Below, one piece after another: positions 51,527 through 59,861 of a stretch of 64,000 nt of DNA (within the stretch, counting starts at the first letter, position 1; every line of letters starts with the position of its first letter). Source of the stretch: Ancylobacter sp. WKF20. Lineage in GTDB: Bacteria > Pseudomonadota > Alphaproteobacteria > Rhizobiales > Xanthobacteraceae. The notes below the pieces were generated by a model, which saw only the letters and a program-made list of their open reading frames with translations, searched no databases and was not told the origin of the DNA. A program made the translations under genes and the position numbers. Location: positions 4,322,001-4,386,000 of the forward strand of contig NZ_CP121679.1 of the NCBI RefSeq assembly GCF_029760895.1, written 5' to 3'.

Positions 51527-52528
51527 CTAGAAAATCGGCTCTTCCTGAACGGGAAGGACCGGTGCGCGGTCGGGCTCGAAATTGAGTTTCGACTTGATGG
51601 GGTAGTGCGCCTCATGCTGGAGGCCGAAATAGACGCGGACCAGCAGCTCCGCCAGCAGCCCCATCAGCGTGCACATGACGCCGGTGATGAAGCTCAGCGT
51701 CACCAGCAGCGGCAGCGGCGTCTGCACGAGCGAAATCTCATGCGCGAATTTGAGATAGATCGCGTAGATCCCTGCCAGAACGGCGAGCACCATGAAGGCG
51801 AGGCCGATGAGGCCGAAGACGTAGATCGGCTTGGTCGCGTACTGGGTCAGGAACTTCACCACCATCAGGTCCAAAAGGACTTTCAGGATACGGTTCAGCC
51901 CGTATTTCGACTGGCCGAACCGGCGCGGATGATGCGCCACCGGAATCTCGGTGATGCGCCCGCCCTGCCAATGGGCGTAGATCGGCACGAAGCGGTGCAT
52001 CTCGCCATAGAGCCGGAAGCCCTGGAGAACCTCGCGGCGGTAGGCCTTCAGCGTGCAGCCATAGTCGCGCAGCTTCACGCCCGAGACCTTGGAGATCAGC
52101 CAGTTGGCGATGCGGCTGGGGAAGGTGCGGCGCACGAAATTGTCCTGCCGCGCCTGCCGCCAGCCGGACACGACGTCGTAGCCGTCGCTCAGCTTGGCGA
52201 CCAGCCGCGCGATGTCCTTGGGGTCGTTCTGCAGGTCGCCGTCCATCGGGACGATGATCGCCCCGCGCGCATGGTCGATCCCCGCCATGGTGGCGGCGGT
52301 CTGGCCGAGATTGCGCCGGAAATTGATCACGCGCACCCGCGCATCCCCGGCGGCGACCGCGCTCAGCTTGGCTTCCGTGCCATCGCGCGAGCCATCATTG
52401 ACGAAGATGACCTCAAACGGTTTGCCCAGCGCCTCAAGCGCCGGTTGCAGCGCCTGCCAGAGCGGGAAAATGTTCTCGTCCTCGTTGAAGACGGGGATGA
52501 GCACCGAAATATACACCGCCTCGCGCAT
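51527..52528 (-). CDS. Glycosyltransferase family 2, polyprenyl-phosphate type
   Basis: A 333-residue GT2. VLIPVFNEDENIFPLWQAL at the N-terminus, VIFVNDGSRDGTE, the DxD-like VPMDGDLQNDP and QGGRITEIPVAHHPRRFGQS, followed by two TM helices near residues 230-250 and 270-295. This layout is that of dolichol/undecaprenyl-phosphate mannosyl- or glucosyltransferases (DPM1, GtrB, ArnC-like). It may make the lipid-linked sugar donor used by the two GT-C-like proteins of the island (inference). Confidence 0.92.
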   Translation of the reverse strand: MREAVYISVLIPVFNEDENIFPLWQALQPALEALGKPFEVIFVNDGSRDGTEAKLSAVAAGDARVRVINFRRNLGQTAATMAGIDHARGAIIVPMDGDLQNDPKDIARLVAKLSDGYDVVSGWRQARQDNFVRRTFPSRIANWLISKVSGVKLRDYGCTLKAYRREVLQGFRLYGEMHRFVPIYAHWQGGRITEIPVAHHPRRFGQSKYGLNRILKVLLDLMVVKFLTQYATKPIYVFGLIGLAFMVLAVLAGIYAIYLKFAHEISLVQTPLPLLVTLSFITGVMCTLMGLLAELLVRVYFGLQHEAHYPIKSKLNFEPDRAPVLPVQEEPIF

Positions 52529-52673
52529 CAGCCGCGCCTCGTCCCGCAGGAGGCCGGCACGCTGCTGTCATGGCGCTCACGCGCGGGGCCTGTGACGGCG
52601 CGGCGCGTCCGGCCTCGCCGCAAGGTAACGGCAGATGCGGGCGGGTTGTTCATCCGGCCTTCCGCAGAGGCTG

Positions 52674-53618
52674 TCATCGCGGCGCGCGGCGGTCGCGCGC
52701 CAGAACCAGAAGATCGCATGACAGTCCGATACCCCCGAAGATGATCTGGACGCCGAGCAGCGCCAGGCCCAGAGCCAAAGCGGCTTCGGAGCCGACGCCG
52801 AACATGTCGAGCAGCCCGATCAGCGACGCTTCGCGTAACCCCAGCCCGGCCAGGGCGACAGGCGCCAGAAGAATGATGGTCAGGGCGCCGAGAATGACGC
52901 ACCAGGCGAGGAAGCCCAGCTCGATACCCAGTCCACGCGCGAGCATCAACGTGCCCGCGACGGACAGAAATTGTGCGATCAGCCCCCATGCCAGCGACAG
53001 AAACACCAAGCCGGGACGTTTCACAAGGTCCTGCCAGTTTCTCAGGAAGTCGATCAGGTGACGGCCAAGTCGAGCGCGCCAGCCTGTTGTCGGGTCTTTC
53101 AGCACATAGGCGACGAGCGGGCGGAGCAGCCGCCGCGAGCCCATCATCGCGGCGAGGGCGGCGAGGGCACTGATGCCGATCAAGGCCGCCAGCATGAGCC
53201 CGACGCCGCGGCCGAGCGGCAGGGCGGTGAGCCCGGCGAGCAGCATCACCAGCACGCTGGCCAGGCCGGTCACCTTGTCGAAGGTGACCGAGGAGGCGGC
53301 GCGGCTGAAGCCCGTGCCGGGCGCGCGCCCGAGGCGGAAGGCCTTCACCGCGTCGCCAGCGAGCTGGCCCGGCAACATCAGCGCATAGGCCTGCGCCAGC
53401 AGCGTGAAGCCGAGAAGTTGCCACAGGCTCCTTTGCGGCAGGAGGACGCGCAGCTTGGCGGCGTTGCTCAGGTGCACGAGAAAATACAGGCCGAGCGCGG
53501 CGAGGCCATGAACCGGCTCAAGGCTCCCCAACCGTGCCAGCGTGCCCGGCAGATCCACGGTCATCAGCAGGAGGACGAGGATGATGACGCTGACGGCGGC
53601 TTGTAAGCGCAGGAGCAT
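52674..53618 (-). CDS. Flippase-like membrane protein (LPG-synthase TM / UPF0104 family)
   Basis: A 314-residue protein with about eight TM helices. It has the family features LSNAAKLRVLLPQRS and YALMLPGQLAGDAVKAFRLG near the N-terminus, and ALTIILLAPVALAGLGLREA near the C-terminus. These proteins lack the MprF synthase domain and are often found in glycan clusters. ATG at 53618 chosen; the frame is open upstream. A 145-bp gap with no gene separates it from the GT2. Confidence 0.83.
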   Translation of the reverse strand: MLLRLQAAVSVIILVLLLMTVDLPGTLARLGSLEPVHGLAALGLYFLVHLSNAAKLRVLLPQRSLWQLLGFTLLAQAYALMLPGQLAGDAVKAFRLGRAPGTGFSRAASSVTFDKVTGLASVLVMLLAGLTALPLGRGVGLMLAALIGISALAALAAMMGSRRLLRPLVAYVLKDPTTGWRARLGRHLIDFLRNWQDLVKRPGLVFLSLAWGLIAQFLSVAGTLMLARGLGIELGFLAWCVILGALTIILLAPVALAGLGLREASLIGLLDMFGVGSEAALALGLALLGVQIIFGGIGLSCDLLVLARDRRAPR

Positions 53619-53844
53619 GACGGGCCGCTTCAATGGGTCGGACCAAGCGGCGGTCTGCGGACACTTTACGGCTCGCCCGCGCGCACTCGACACATGCTGA
53701 GTACCGCCATATGCGTGAGTCGGCAACGTGCGGTTACAAAGCGAAAGCCCTGCGCCGCGGGTGACACGCCGCGCCGTGGCGGTCTCATGGGGATCCGGTG
53801 CCCGGCGCGATTCGCGCCGGTGCATGGGGAGGTGGAGAGCGGGC

Positions 53845-55710
53845 ATGTGTGGGATCGCCGGTTTTGTGGGGCCGGGCACGGGCGCGGACCTGCGCGCCAT
53901 GACCGATGCGCTGCAGCACCGGGGACCGGACGACAGCGGCACCTATGAGGATCGCAGCCTGCCCGGCGCGCCAGTACAACTGGGCTTCCGGCGGCTCGCC
54001 ATTGTCGATCTGGAGGGCGGGCGCCAGCCCATGCAGACCGCCGATGGCGCGCTGGTCGTCGTCTTCAATGGCGAGATCTACAATCATGTCGAGCTGCGCG
54101 CCGCGCTGGAGCAGAGCGGCCACCGCTTCGAGACCGATCATTCCGACACCGAGGTGCTGCTCCATGGCTATCGCCAGTGGGGGGAGGGGCTGGTCGAGCG
54201 CCTGAGCGGCATGTTCGCCTTCTGCGTCTATGACCGCCGGGCCGGGCGCCTGCTGCTGGCGCGCGATCATTTCGGCAAGAAGCCGCTGTTCTACGCCCGC
54301 ACGCGGGAGGGGTTCGTCTTCGCCTCGGAGGCGACGGCGCTGCTGCGGCACCCGTCGGTGTCGGACGCGGTCGATGCCGAGGCGGTGCTGAAATATTTCG
54401 CCTATGGCTTCGTGCCGGCGCCCCGCTCGATCTACCGCGACATCGCCAAGCTGCCCGGCGGCTGCCTGATGAGCGTCGATCTCGCCACCGGGCAGATGCA
54501 GACCCGCCGCTATTGGGAATACCGCATGGCGGTGGACGATCCCCCGCCCGGCAGCATTGAGGATTGGGCCGAGGAACTGCGCCATCTGCTCGGCCAGGCC
54601 GTCGAGCGCCGCCTCGCCGCCGATGTGCCGCTCGGCTTCTTCCTCTCGGGCGGCATCGACAGCACGGCGGTGGTCGCGCTGGCGGCGGCGCGCCGCGATC
54701 CGGCGAGCATGAAGACCTACACGATCGGCTTCAACGAGCCGAGCTATGATGAATCGGCGATCGCCGCCGCCATGGCCCGCCATTACGGCACCGACCATCA
54801 CGCCACCACGCTCGACCTCGATCTGGCGGCCCGGATGATGCCGCAGCTGCTGCGCGGGCTCGACGACCCGATCGCCGATGCCTCGATCCTGCCGACGCAT
54901 CTGCTGTGCGGCTTCGCCCGGCGGGACGTGACGGTCGCGCTCAGCGGCGACGGGGGCGACGAGCTGTTCGCCGGCTACGACACCTTCGCCGCCCTGCGCA
55001 CCGCGCGGGCCTATCACCGCCTGGTGCCCGGCTGGGCGCATCGCGGCATCAGCGCCGCCGCCGAGTATCTGCCGCGCTCGGACGCCAATATGAGCCTCGA
55101 TTTCAAGATCCGCCGGGCGCTGCGCGGGCTCGGCCACGCGCCGGCGCACTGGATGCCGTCCTGGCTCGGGCCCGCCAGCCTTGAGGACATGGCGCGCCTG
55201 TTCGGCACCACGCTCGATCCGCACGCGCTCTATGAGGAGGCGGAGGCGCTGTGGGCGAGCGGCGCCAGCCCGCACGATGTCGACCGCTCGCTGGAATATT
55301 ACGGCCGCTTCTATTTGGGCGAGAACCTGCTCATCAAGGCCGACCGCGCCAGCATGCTGGCCTCGCTCGAGGTGCGCTCGCCCTTCCTCGATCGCGATCT
55401 CGTCGCCTTCGCCAGCCGCCTGCCGGCCTCGGTGAAGATGCGGGGCGGGGTGCGCAAATGGATCCTCAAAAAGGCCATGGCGCCGCTCGTGCCCGCGCAG
55501 ATTCTCGACCGGCCGAAAAAGGGCTTCGGCATTCCGGTCTCGCGCTGGCTGCGCCACATGGAGCTACCCTCGCGCGACGCCAGCGCCCGCCTCGGGCTCG
55601 ATCACGCGACGCTGGAGGGCTACTGGAGCGACCACCGCAAGGGCCGGGCCGACCATCGAGGTTTGCTCTGGGCCGCCGTCGTGCTCGCCACCATGCTGGA
55701 CCGGCCCTGA
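53845..55710 (+). CDS. asnB: Asparagine synthase (glutamine-hydrolysing) type amidotransferase
   Basis: A 621-residue protein. N-terminal Ntn glutaminase with Cys2 (MCGIAGFVGPG) and RRLAIVDLEGGRQPM, then the synthetase domain with the ATP-binding PLGFFLSGGIDSTAVVALAA and VALSGDGGDELFAGYDTF. GGAGAG before the ATG. In polysaccharide loci AsnB-like enzymes often amidate uronic acids or other carboxylates rather than make free asparagine; context favours that here, but it cannot be decided from sequence. Confidence 0.92.
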   Translation: MCGIAGFVGPGTGADLRAMTDALQHRGPDDSGTYEDRSLPGAPVQLGFRRLAIVDLEGGRQPMQTADGALVVVFNGEIYNHVELRAALEQSGHRFETDHSDTEVLLHGYRQWGEGLVERLSGMFAFCVYDRRAGRLLLARDHFGKKPLFYARTREGFVFASEATALLRHPSVSDAVDAEAVLKYFAYGFVPAPRSIYRDIAKLPGGCLMSVDLATGQMQTRRYWEYRMAVDDPPPGSIEDWAEELRHLLGQAVERRLAADVPLGFFLSGGIDSTAVVALAAARRDPASMKTYTIGFNEPSYDESAIAAAMARHYGTDHHATTLDLDLAARMMPQLLRGLDDPIADASILPTHLLCGFARRDVTVALSGDGGDELFAGYDTFAALRTARAYHRLVPGWAHRGISAAAEYLPRSDANMSLDFKIRRALRGLGHAPAHWMPSWLGPASLEDMARLFGTTLDPHALYEEAEALWASGASPHDVDRSLEYYGRFYLGENLLIKADRASMLASLEVRSPFLDRDLVAFASRLPASVKMRGGVRKWILKKAMAPLVPAQILDRPKKGFGIPVSRWLRHMELPSRDASARLGLDHATLEGYWSDHRKGRADHRGLLWAAVVLATMLDRP

Positions 55711-55749
55711 TGATGGGCTGACGACGCGCGGCCTCGACCATAAACCGTC

Positions 55750-57447
55750 TCAGGGCGCCCCCGGAGCCTCAGGCCGCACATAGACCGTCACATTATCAAC
55801 GGTGATCGCCCGGTAGCCCGCCGCCAGCAGCGCGTCGAGATAACGTTTGGCCCAGACCGGCACACGCGAGATGTCGGTGGCGTTCACCGCCCAGTCGTAG
55901 ACCACCACCACCGGCGTCCTGGCGCTCAGCGTCTTCGCGATGGTCCGGTCGATCCAGCCGGGATCGGTCAGCAGGAAGCTGTCATCGGCATAGAATTCGC
56001 GCAGCAGCATGCGCCGGTCGCTGATGAAGGCAATGCCGGGGCAGAAGGGCAGGCAGACGATACGCTCGCCCGGCGCGGAATGGGCCTCCACGAGGGCTTT
56101 CACCTGGCTGAGCAGGGCCTTGTCCGCCGGCGTGACATAGCGGGTTTCCCCCGTGGCGATCTGGAACGGTTGGTCAGCGCCATAGGACCGGGTGATCGCG
56201 CCGGTGCCGGGCAGGATCAGCCCGATGGCGCCGTAAAGCGCCAGGGAAGCGCCGATGACGAGCGCGAAAAGCCAGCCGATCAGTCGCAGCCAGAGCCGCC
56301 GCGCCCGGCCATAGCGCTGCCCGGTGAGTATGTCGCCGCCGCTCACCTGCCAGGCGAAGATGGCCATCAGCGCGATGTAGCCAGGCATGAAATTGGCGAC
56401 ATGCGGCAGGTCCGGGCGGAACAGCATGTAATGGGGAAACGAGGCCAGCGGCACGACGAACAGCGCGGCCGCCAGCACCAGATGGTCGAAGGCGCGGGCC
56501 GGCGAGGCGAGGGCAAGCGCCGCCGCACGGCCGACCTGCACCAGCGCGAAAGCAGCGAGGCCGACCACCGGCGCATAGACCGCGAAGGCGTAGCCGGCGG
56601 CCTCCCAGGAGCCTTCCCAGATCGTTGCGACCGGCGGGCGCTGCAGCAGGGTGCCCGCCCCCTCGGGCACGTCGACCGGCGTGGCGGTGGAACTGCGGAA
56701 CAACAATTGCGCGATGGTGCGGGAATAGCTGAGCACATCGTCCACGACGAGCCCGAGATAACCGCCCTGCGCCGCCACGACGGCAAACGGCAACACCACA
56801 AGCGCCATAGTTATCACGGCGATGGCCGCAAGCCGCAGCAGCCGCCATCCACCCTGCACGAAGCCGGTCAGCACCAGCAGGCCGAGAAAGGGCAGGCTGA
56901 AGGCGTAGCCGAAATCCGCCCGCATGAGAAAGGTGATTGCCAGCGCCGCCGCCGCTGGAGCGACCTCCCGCCCTGACAGGCGCCGCCAGCGCAGCGCCAT
57001 ACCGGTCAGGGTGTAGAAGTTGATGAGCGTGCAGAAGCCGTAAAACGCCGCGGGCGGAAAATTCGGCACCAGCGCCGCCAGCAGGCCGGCAAGGGTGGCC
57101 AGCATGCCGTTATGGGTGATGCGATGAACGCCCGCGAAGACAAATGCGGCGGTCAGCGCCATGAAGGCAAAGAAGACAACCTGACCGATGAGGAAGGCCG
57201 GACCGAAGAGAGCCGTGAGAAACTCGCCGATCTTGTACCAGAACAGCCCATAAATGTACCATATGTCGCCCGGTGGGGTGCCGGACATAAGCTCTTTGAT
57301 GACCTGTACGTAATTGCCATCATCGGCGATATTCAAATAATGGAAAATATACTGTGAATAATAGGCGGCGGCGAACGCGCAGATAAAGAGAAAACCAATG
57401 GCTCTTATGGAGCCTTCTGTCAGTCGTTTCGAGTTTGCAGGGATCAT
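55750..57447 (-). CDS. GT-C-like polytopic membrane protein (paralogue B)
   Basis: A 565-residue protein, colinear with the one at 43566-45260. It has the same acidic loop (YLNIADDGNYVQVIKELMSG), the same core (RPPVATIWEGSWEAAGYAFA) and the same soluble C-terminus (DRRMLLREFYADDSFLLTDP). The N-terminal 40 residues and the extreme C-terminus differ most. Start ATG 57447 chosen to match paralogue A; the frame is open to 57555. Both genes run leftward and share a GTCAAGTTTGTT 12-mer about 150 bp upstream of the start. Confidence 0.65.
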   Translation of the reverse strand: MIPANSKRLTEGSIRAIGFLFICAFAAAYYSQYIFHYLNIADDGNYVQVIKELMSGTPPGDIWYIYGLFWYKIGEFLTALFGPAFLIGQVVFFAFMALTAAFVFAGVHRITHNGMLATLAGLLAALVPNFPPAAFYGFCTLINFYTLTGMALRWRRLSGREVAPAAAALAITFLMRADFGYAFSLPFLGLLVLTGFVQGGWRLLRLAAIAVITMALVVLPFAVVAAQGGYLGLVVDDVLSYSRTIAQLLFRSSTATPVDVPEGAGTLLQRPPVATIWEGSWEAAGYAFAVYAPVVGLAAFALVQVGRAAALALASPARAFDHLVLAAALFVVPLASFPHYMLFRPDLPHVANFMPGYIALMAIFAWQVSGGDILTGQRYGRARRLWLRLIGWLFALVIGASLALYGAIGLILPGTGAITRSYGADQPFQIATGETRYVTPADKALLSQVKALVEAHSAPGERIVCLPFCPGIAFISDRRMLLREFYADDSFLLTDPGWIDRTIAKTLSARTPVVVVYDWAVNATDISRVPVWAKRYLDALLAAGYRAITVDNVTVYVRPEAPGAP

Positions 57448-57870
57448 TGAATGTCTGGTCTTTGATCGCTTGAACACCGGATGAGCAGGATTAGAGCGGC
57501 CGGAAAATCGAAATAAGTAGGGAAATGAACGTTCATATACGCTTACATTCTGCAATCTATTGAAGATTTTTCGCCAGGGCTGTCAAGTTTGTTAGGGAAC
57601 CTCGCCCGGTCGGCTCGGGGCCGTTACGGGAGGGCCGTGGCGGCGTGAGGGGCGGGGCGGTGACGGCCTTGTCGCGGTGGATCGCCTGTACCGGGCGCAT
57701 CGGCGCGAATTGGTAGTGGCGTTTGTCGGCGATGCTCACTAAACGTCGGTGAAATGGGCTCCTGCACGCGACCCGCGCAAGACGGGCAAGGGCGGGGTCT
57801 GACCATGATCGCGGCGCGGCCTGCCGAGAGGGCGGGGCGCGCAGGTTGAAGGGGCCTCTGCGAAGTGGAT
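57448..57870. other. 423-bp intergenic region at the right island boundary
   Basis: AT-rich from 57448 to about 57600 (promoter of paralogue B), then GC-rich. Contains the yjbQ 3'-end remnant (57692-57742). No other gene seen. Confidence 0.6.
57692..57742 (+). pseudogene. yjbQ 3'-end remnant, right direct repeat of the island
   Basis: Reading in the yjbQ frame gives RAHRRELVVAFVGDAH and a TAA stop. The real yjbQ ends RAHRRDLVVAFVGDGG. The first 43 bp (57692-57734) match 43491-43533 at 41 positions; both changes are at third codon positions. Upstream of 57692 the similarity fades at once. This is the pattern of a gene tail displaced by insertion of an element that carried its own copy of the tail. 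Confidence 0.65.
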
Positions 57871-58533
57871 ATGACGACGAGTTTCCGGCTGGTGATCGCC
57901 GACGACCACCCGCTGTTCCGTGGCGCGCTGCGCGAGGCGGTCTGCCGCCAGTTTCCCGCTGTCGAGCTGTTCGAGGCCGGCGGCTTCGAGGATCTTCAGG
58001 GCCTTCTGGAGCGCGAGAGCGACATCGACCTCGTGCTGCTCGATCTCTCCATGCCCGGCGTGCGCGGCTTTTCCGGCCTGATGTATTTGCGCGCGCAATA
58101 TCCCGGCGTGCCGGTGGTGGTGGTTTCCGCCCATGAGGAGGCCGGCGTCATCCGCTCCTGCATGGAGTTCGGCGCCTCCGGCTTCATCCCCAAGACCGCC
58201 TCGGTGGACACGATGCGCGCGGCGGTCGCCGCCGTGCTGGAGGGGCGCACCTGGACGCCGCCGGACATCGACCTGTCGGGCGCCACCGACAAGGAGGGGC
58301 AGGCCCTCGTCGCCCGCCTCGCCACCCTCACGCCGCAGCAGGTGCGGGTGCTGATGATGCTGTCCGAGGGGCTGCTCAACAAGCAGATCGCCTATGAGCT
58401 CGGCGTCTCCGAGGCCACGGTTAAGGCGCATGTCTCTGCCATCCTGCAGAAACTCGGCGTCGAGAGCCGCACCCAGGCGGTGATCGCCGCCGCCAAGATC
58501 GAAGGCGGCAACTGGGCGCAGGCGACCGGCTGA
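57871..58533 (+). CDS. NarL/FixJ-type response regulator (CrbR-like)
   Basis: A 220-residue regulator. Receiver domain with LVIADDHPLFRGALREAV, phospho-Asp in DLVLLDLSMPGVRGFSGLMY and Lys in GFIPKTASVDTM; then a LuxR HTH (LTPQQVRVLMMLSEGLLNKQ, ELGVSEATVKAHVSAILQKL). It resembles CrbR, the partner of the symporter-kinase CrbS that controls acetate use. A CrbS-like gene lies 2.3 kb away on the opposite strand. A GTG at 57865 is an alternative start. Confidence 0.9.
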   Translation: MTTSFRLVIADDHPLFRGALREAVCRQFPAVELFEAGGFEDLQGLLERESDIDLVLLDLSMPGVRGFSGLMYLRAQYPGVPVVVVSAHEEAGVIRSCMEFGASGFIPKTASVDTMRAAVAAVLEGRTWTPPDIDLSGATDKEGQALVARLATLTPQQVRVLMMLSEGLLNKQIAYELGVSEATVKAHVSAILQKLGVESRTQAVIAAAKIEGGNWAQATG

Positions 58534-58566
58534 GGCCGCCGCGCCCGCCCGGCGCCCGGCAAGGCA

Positions 58567-59772
58567 GTGGACAGCGGCACGGAGAGTGGCCCCTTGACCA
58601 TCGACGTGCACGAAGGGATCGCGGCCATCCAGGCCGTCAATGCCATCCCCGCCATCCTTCAGGTGGTGTGCGAGACCACCGGCCTCGGCTTCGCCGCCGT
58701 CGCCTGCGTGACCGAACAGCGCTGGGTGGCCGGGGCGGTGCGCGATGGCGTCGGCTTCGGCATGAAGCCGGGTGACGAACTGCCCATCGCCACCACCTTC
58801 TGCGACCGCGTGCGAAGCTCGCATGTGGAAGTGGTGTTCGACGATGCGGCGAACGACCCCGCCTATTGCGGCGATCCGATCACCCAGCTCTACGGCATCG
58901 CCAGCTACATCTCGGTGCCGATCGTGCTGGCCGATGGTCGCTTCTTCGGCACGCTCTGCGCGCTCGACAGCCGCCCGGCGCAGCTGACCACAGGCCCCAC
59001 CGTGCCGATGTTCCGGCTCTTCGCCCAGCTCATCGCCCGCCATGTCGAGGATCAGATGCTGGTGGTCGCGAGCCGCGCCGAGCTCGCCGAACTGCACGAG
59101 ACCCATGAGCTGCGCGAGCAGTTCATTGCCGTGCTCGGCCATGATCTGCGCAGCCCCATCGCCGCCATTCAGGGCGCGGCGCGCCTGCTGGCGCGCGAGC
59201 CGCAGAGCGCGCGGGCGCTGACGGTGATCGAGCTGCTGCAGCAGACCAGCGGGCGCATGGCGCGCCTCGTCGATCACCTGCTCGATCTGGCGCGTGGCCG
59301 CCTCGCCGGCGGGCTCGACCTCACCCAGGATGCCAGCCGCCCGCTGGCCGCGACGCTCGACCAAGTGGTCGCCGAGACGCGCGCGGCCTATCCCGGCCGC
59401 GAGATCCGCGCGCTCTGCACGCTCGATCGGCCGGTGCTGGTGGACCATGCGCGCCTCGCGCAGCTTCTCGCCAACCTGCTCAACAATGCCGTCATCCATG
59501 GCGCCGAGGACCAGCCGATCGAGGTCCGCGCCGGGCTTGATGAGGAGGGCGCCTTCCGCCTCAGCGTCGCCAATGGCGGCGCGCCGATCCCGGTGGATGT
59601 GCAGACGCAGCTCTTCCGGCCCTATTATCGCGGAAGGGGCGGCAGCAATCAGGGTCTCGGCCTCGGCCTCTACATCGCCGCGCAGATCGCCCAGGCCCAT
59701 GGCGGCACGCTCACCGTCGCCTCCGACGCGCACGCCACCCGCTTCACCTTCCGCCTGCCGCTGGCGGGGTGA
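58567..59772 (+). CDS. GAF-domain sensor histidine kinase
   Basis: A 401-residue soluble kinase. GAF domain (about residues 20-165; FCDRVRSSHVEVVFDDAAND, GRFFGTLCALDSRPAQL), HisKA with phospho-His in VLGHDLRSPIAAIQGA, and HATPase with N-box LLNNAVIHGAEDQPIEVRAG and G-box GLGLGLYIAAQIA. Lies 33 bp downstream of the response regulator in the same direction and probably signals to it. GTG start at 58567. No membrane segment, so it likely senses a cytosolic ligand or light. Confidence 0.92.
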   Translation: MDSGTESGPLTIDVHEGIAAIQAVNAIPAILQVVCETTGLGFAAVACVTEQRWVAGAVRDGVGFGMKPGDELPIATTFCDRVRSSHVEVVFDDAANDPAYCGDPITQLYGIASYISVPIVLADGRFFGTLCALDSRPAQLTTGPTVPMFRLFAQLIARHVEDQMLVVASRAELAELHETHELREQFIAVLGHDLRSPIAAIQGAARLLAREPQSARALTVIELLQQTSGRMARLVDHLLDLARGRLAGGLDLTQDASRPLAATLDQVVAETRAAYPGREIRALCTLDRPVLVDHARLAQLLANLLNNAVIHGAEDQPIEVRAGLDEEGAFRLSVANGGAPIPVDVQTQLFRPYYRGRGGSNQGLGLGLYIAAQIAQAHGGTLTVASDAHATRFTFRLPLAG

Positions 59773-59861
59773 GGGGCCGTCGCTTCACAGCGCGATGCTT
59801 GCGCCGCTGGGCGATGAGGGTTGTCAGTACCCTCTCGAATAGGAGTAGATTTAGATGGCCG

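Larger units (their letters stand above)
43491..57734. mobile_element. Putative glycan-modification genomic island bounded by direct repeats
   Basis: A 14.2-kb segment between the two yjbQ 3'-end repeats. Content: two GT-C-like membrane paralogues (one at each end), six SAM methyltransferases, GT4, GT2, flippase-like protein and an AsnB-type amidotransferase. No integrase or transposase is visible, so it is either a decayed integrative element or an insertion mobilised in trans. AT-rich gaps at 45261-45425 and 57448-57600 contrast with the surrounding GC-rich DNA. Confidence 0.5.

Noticed and set aside
43491..57734. Prophage or ICE
   Set aside because: No integrase, transposase, phage structural, replication or conjugation gene lies between the repeats.
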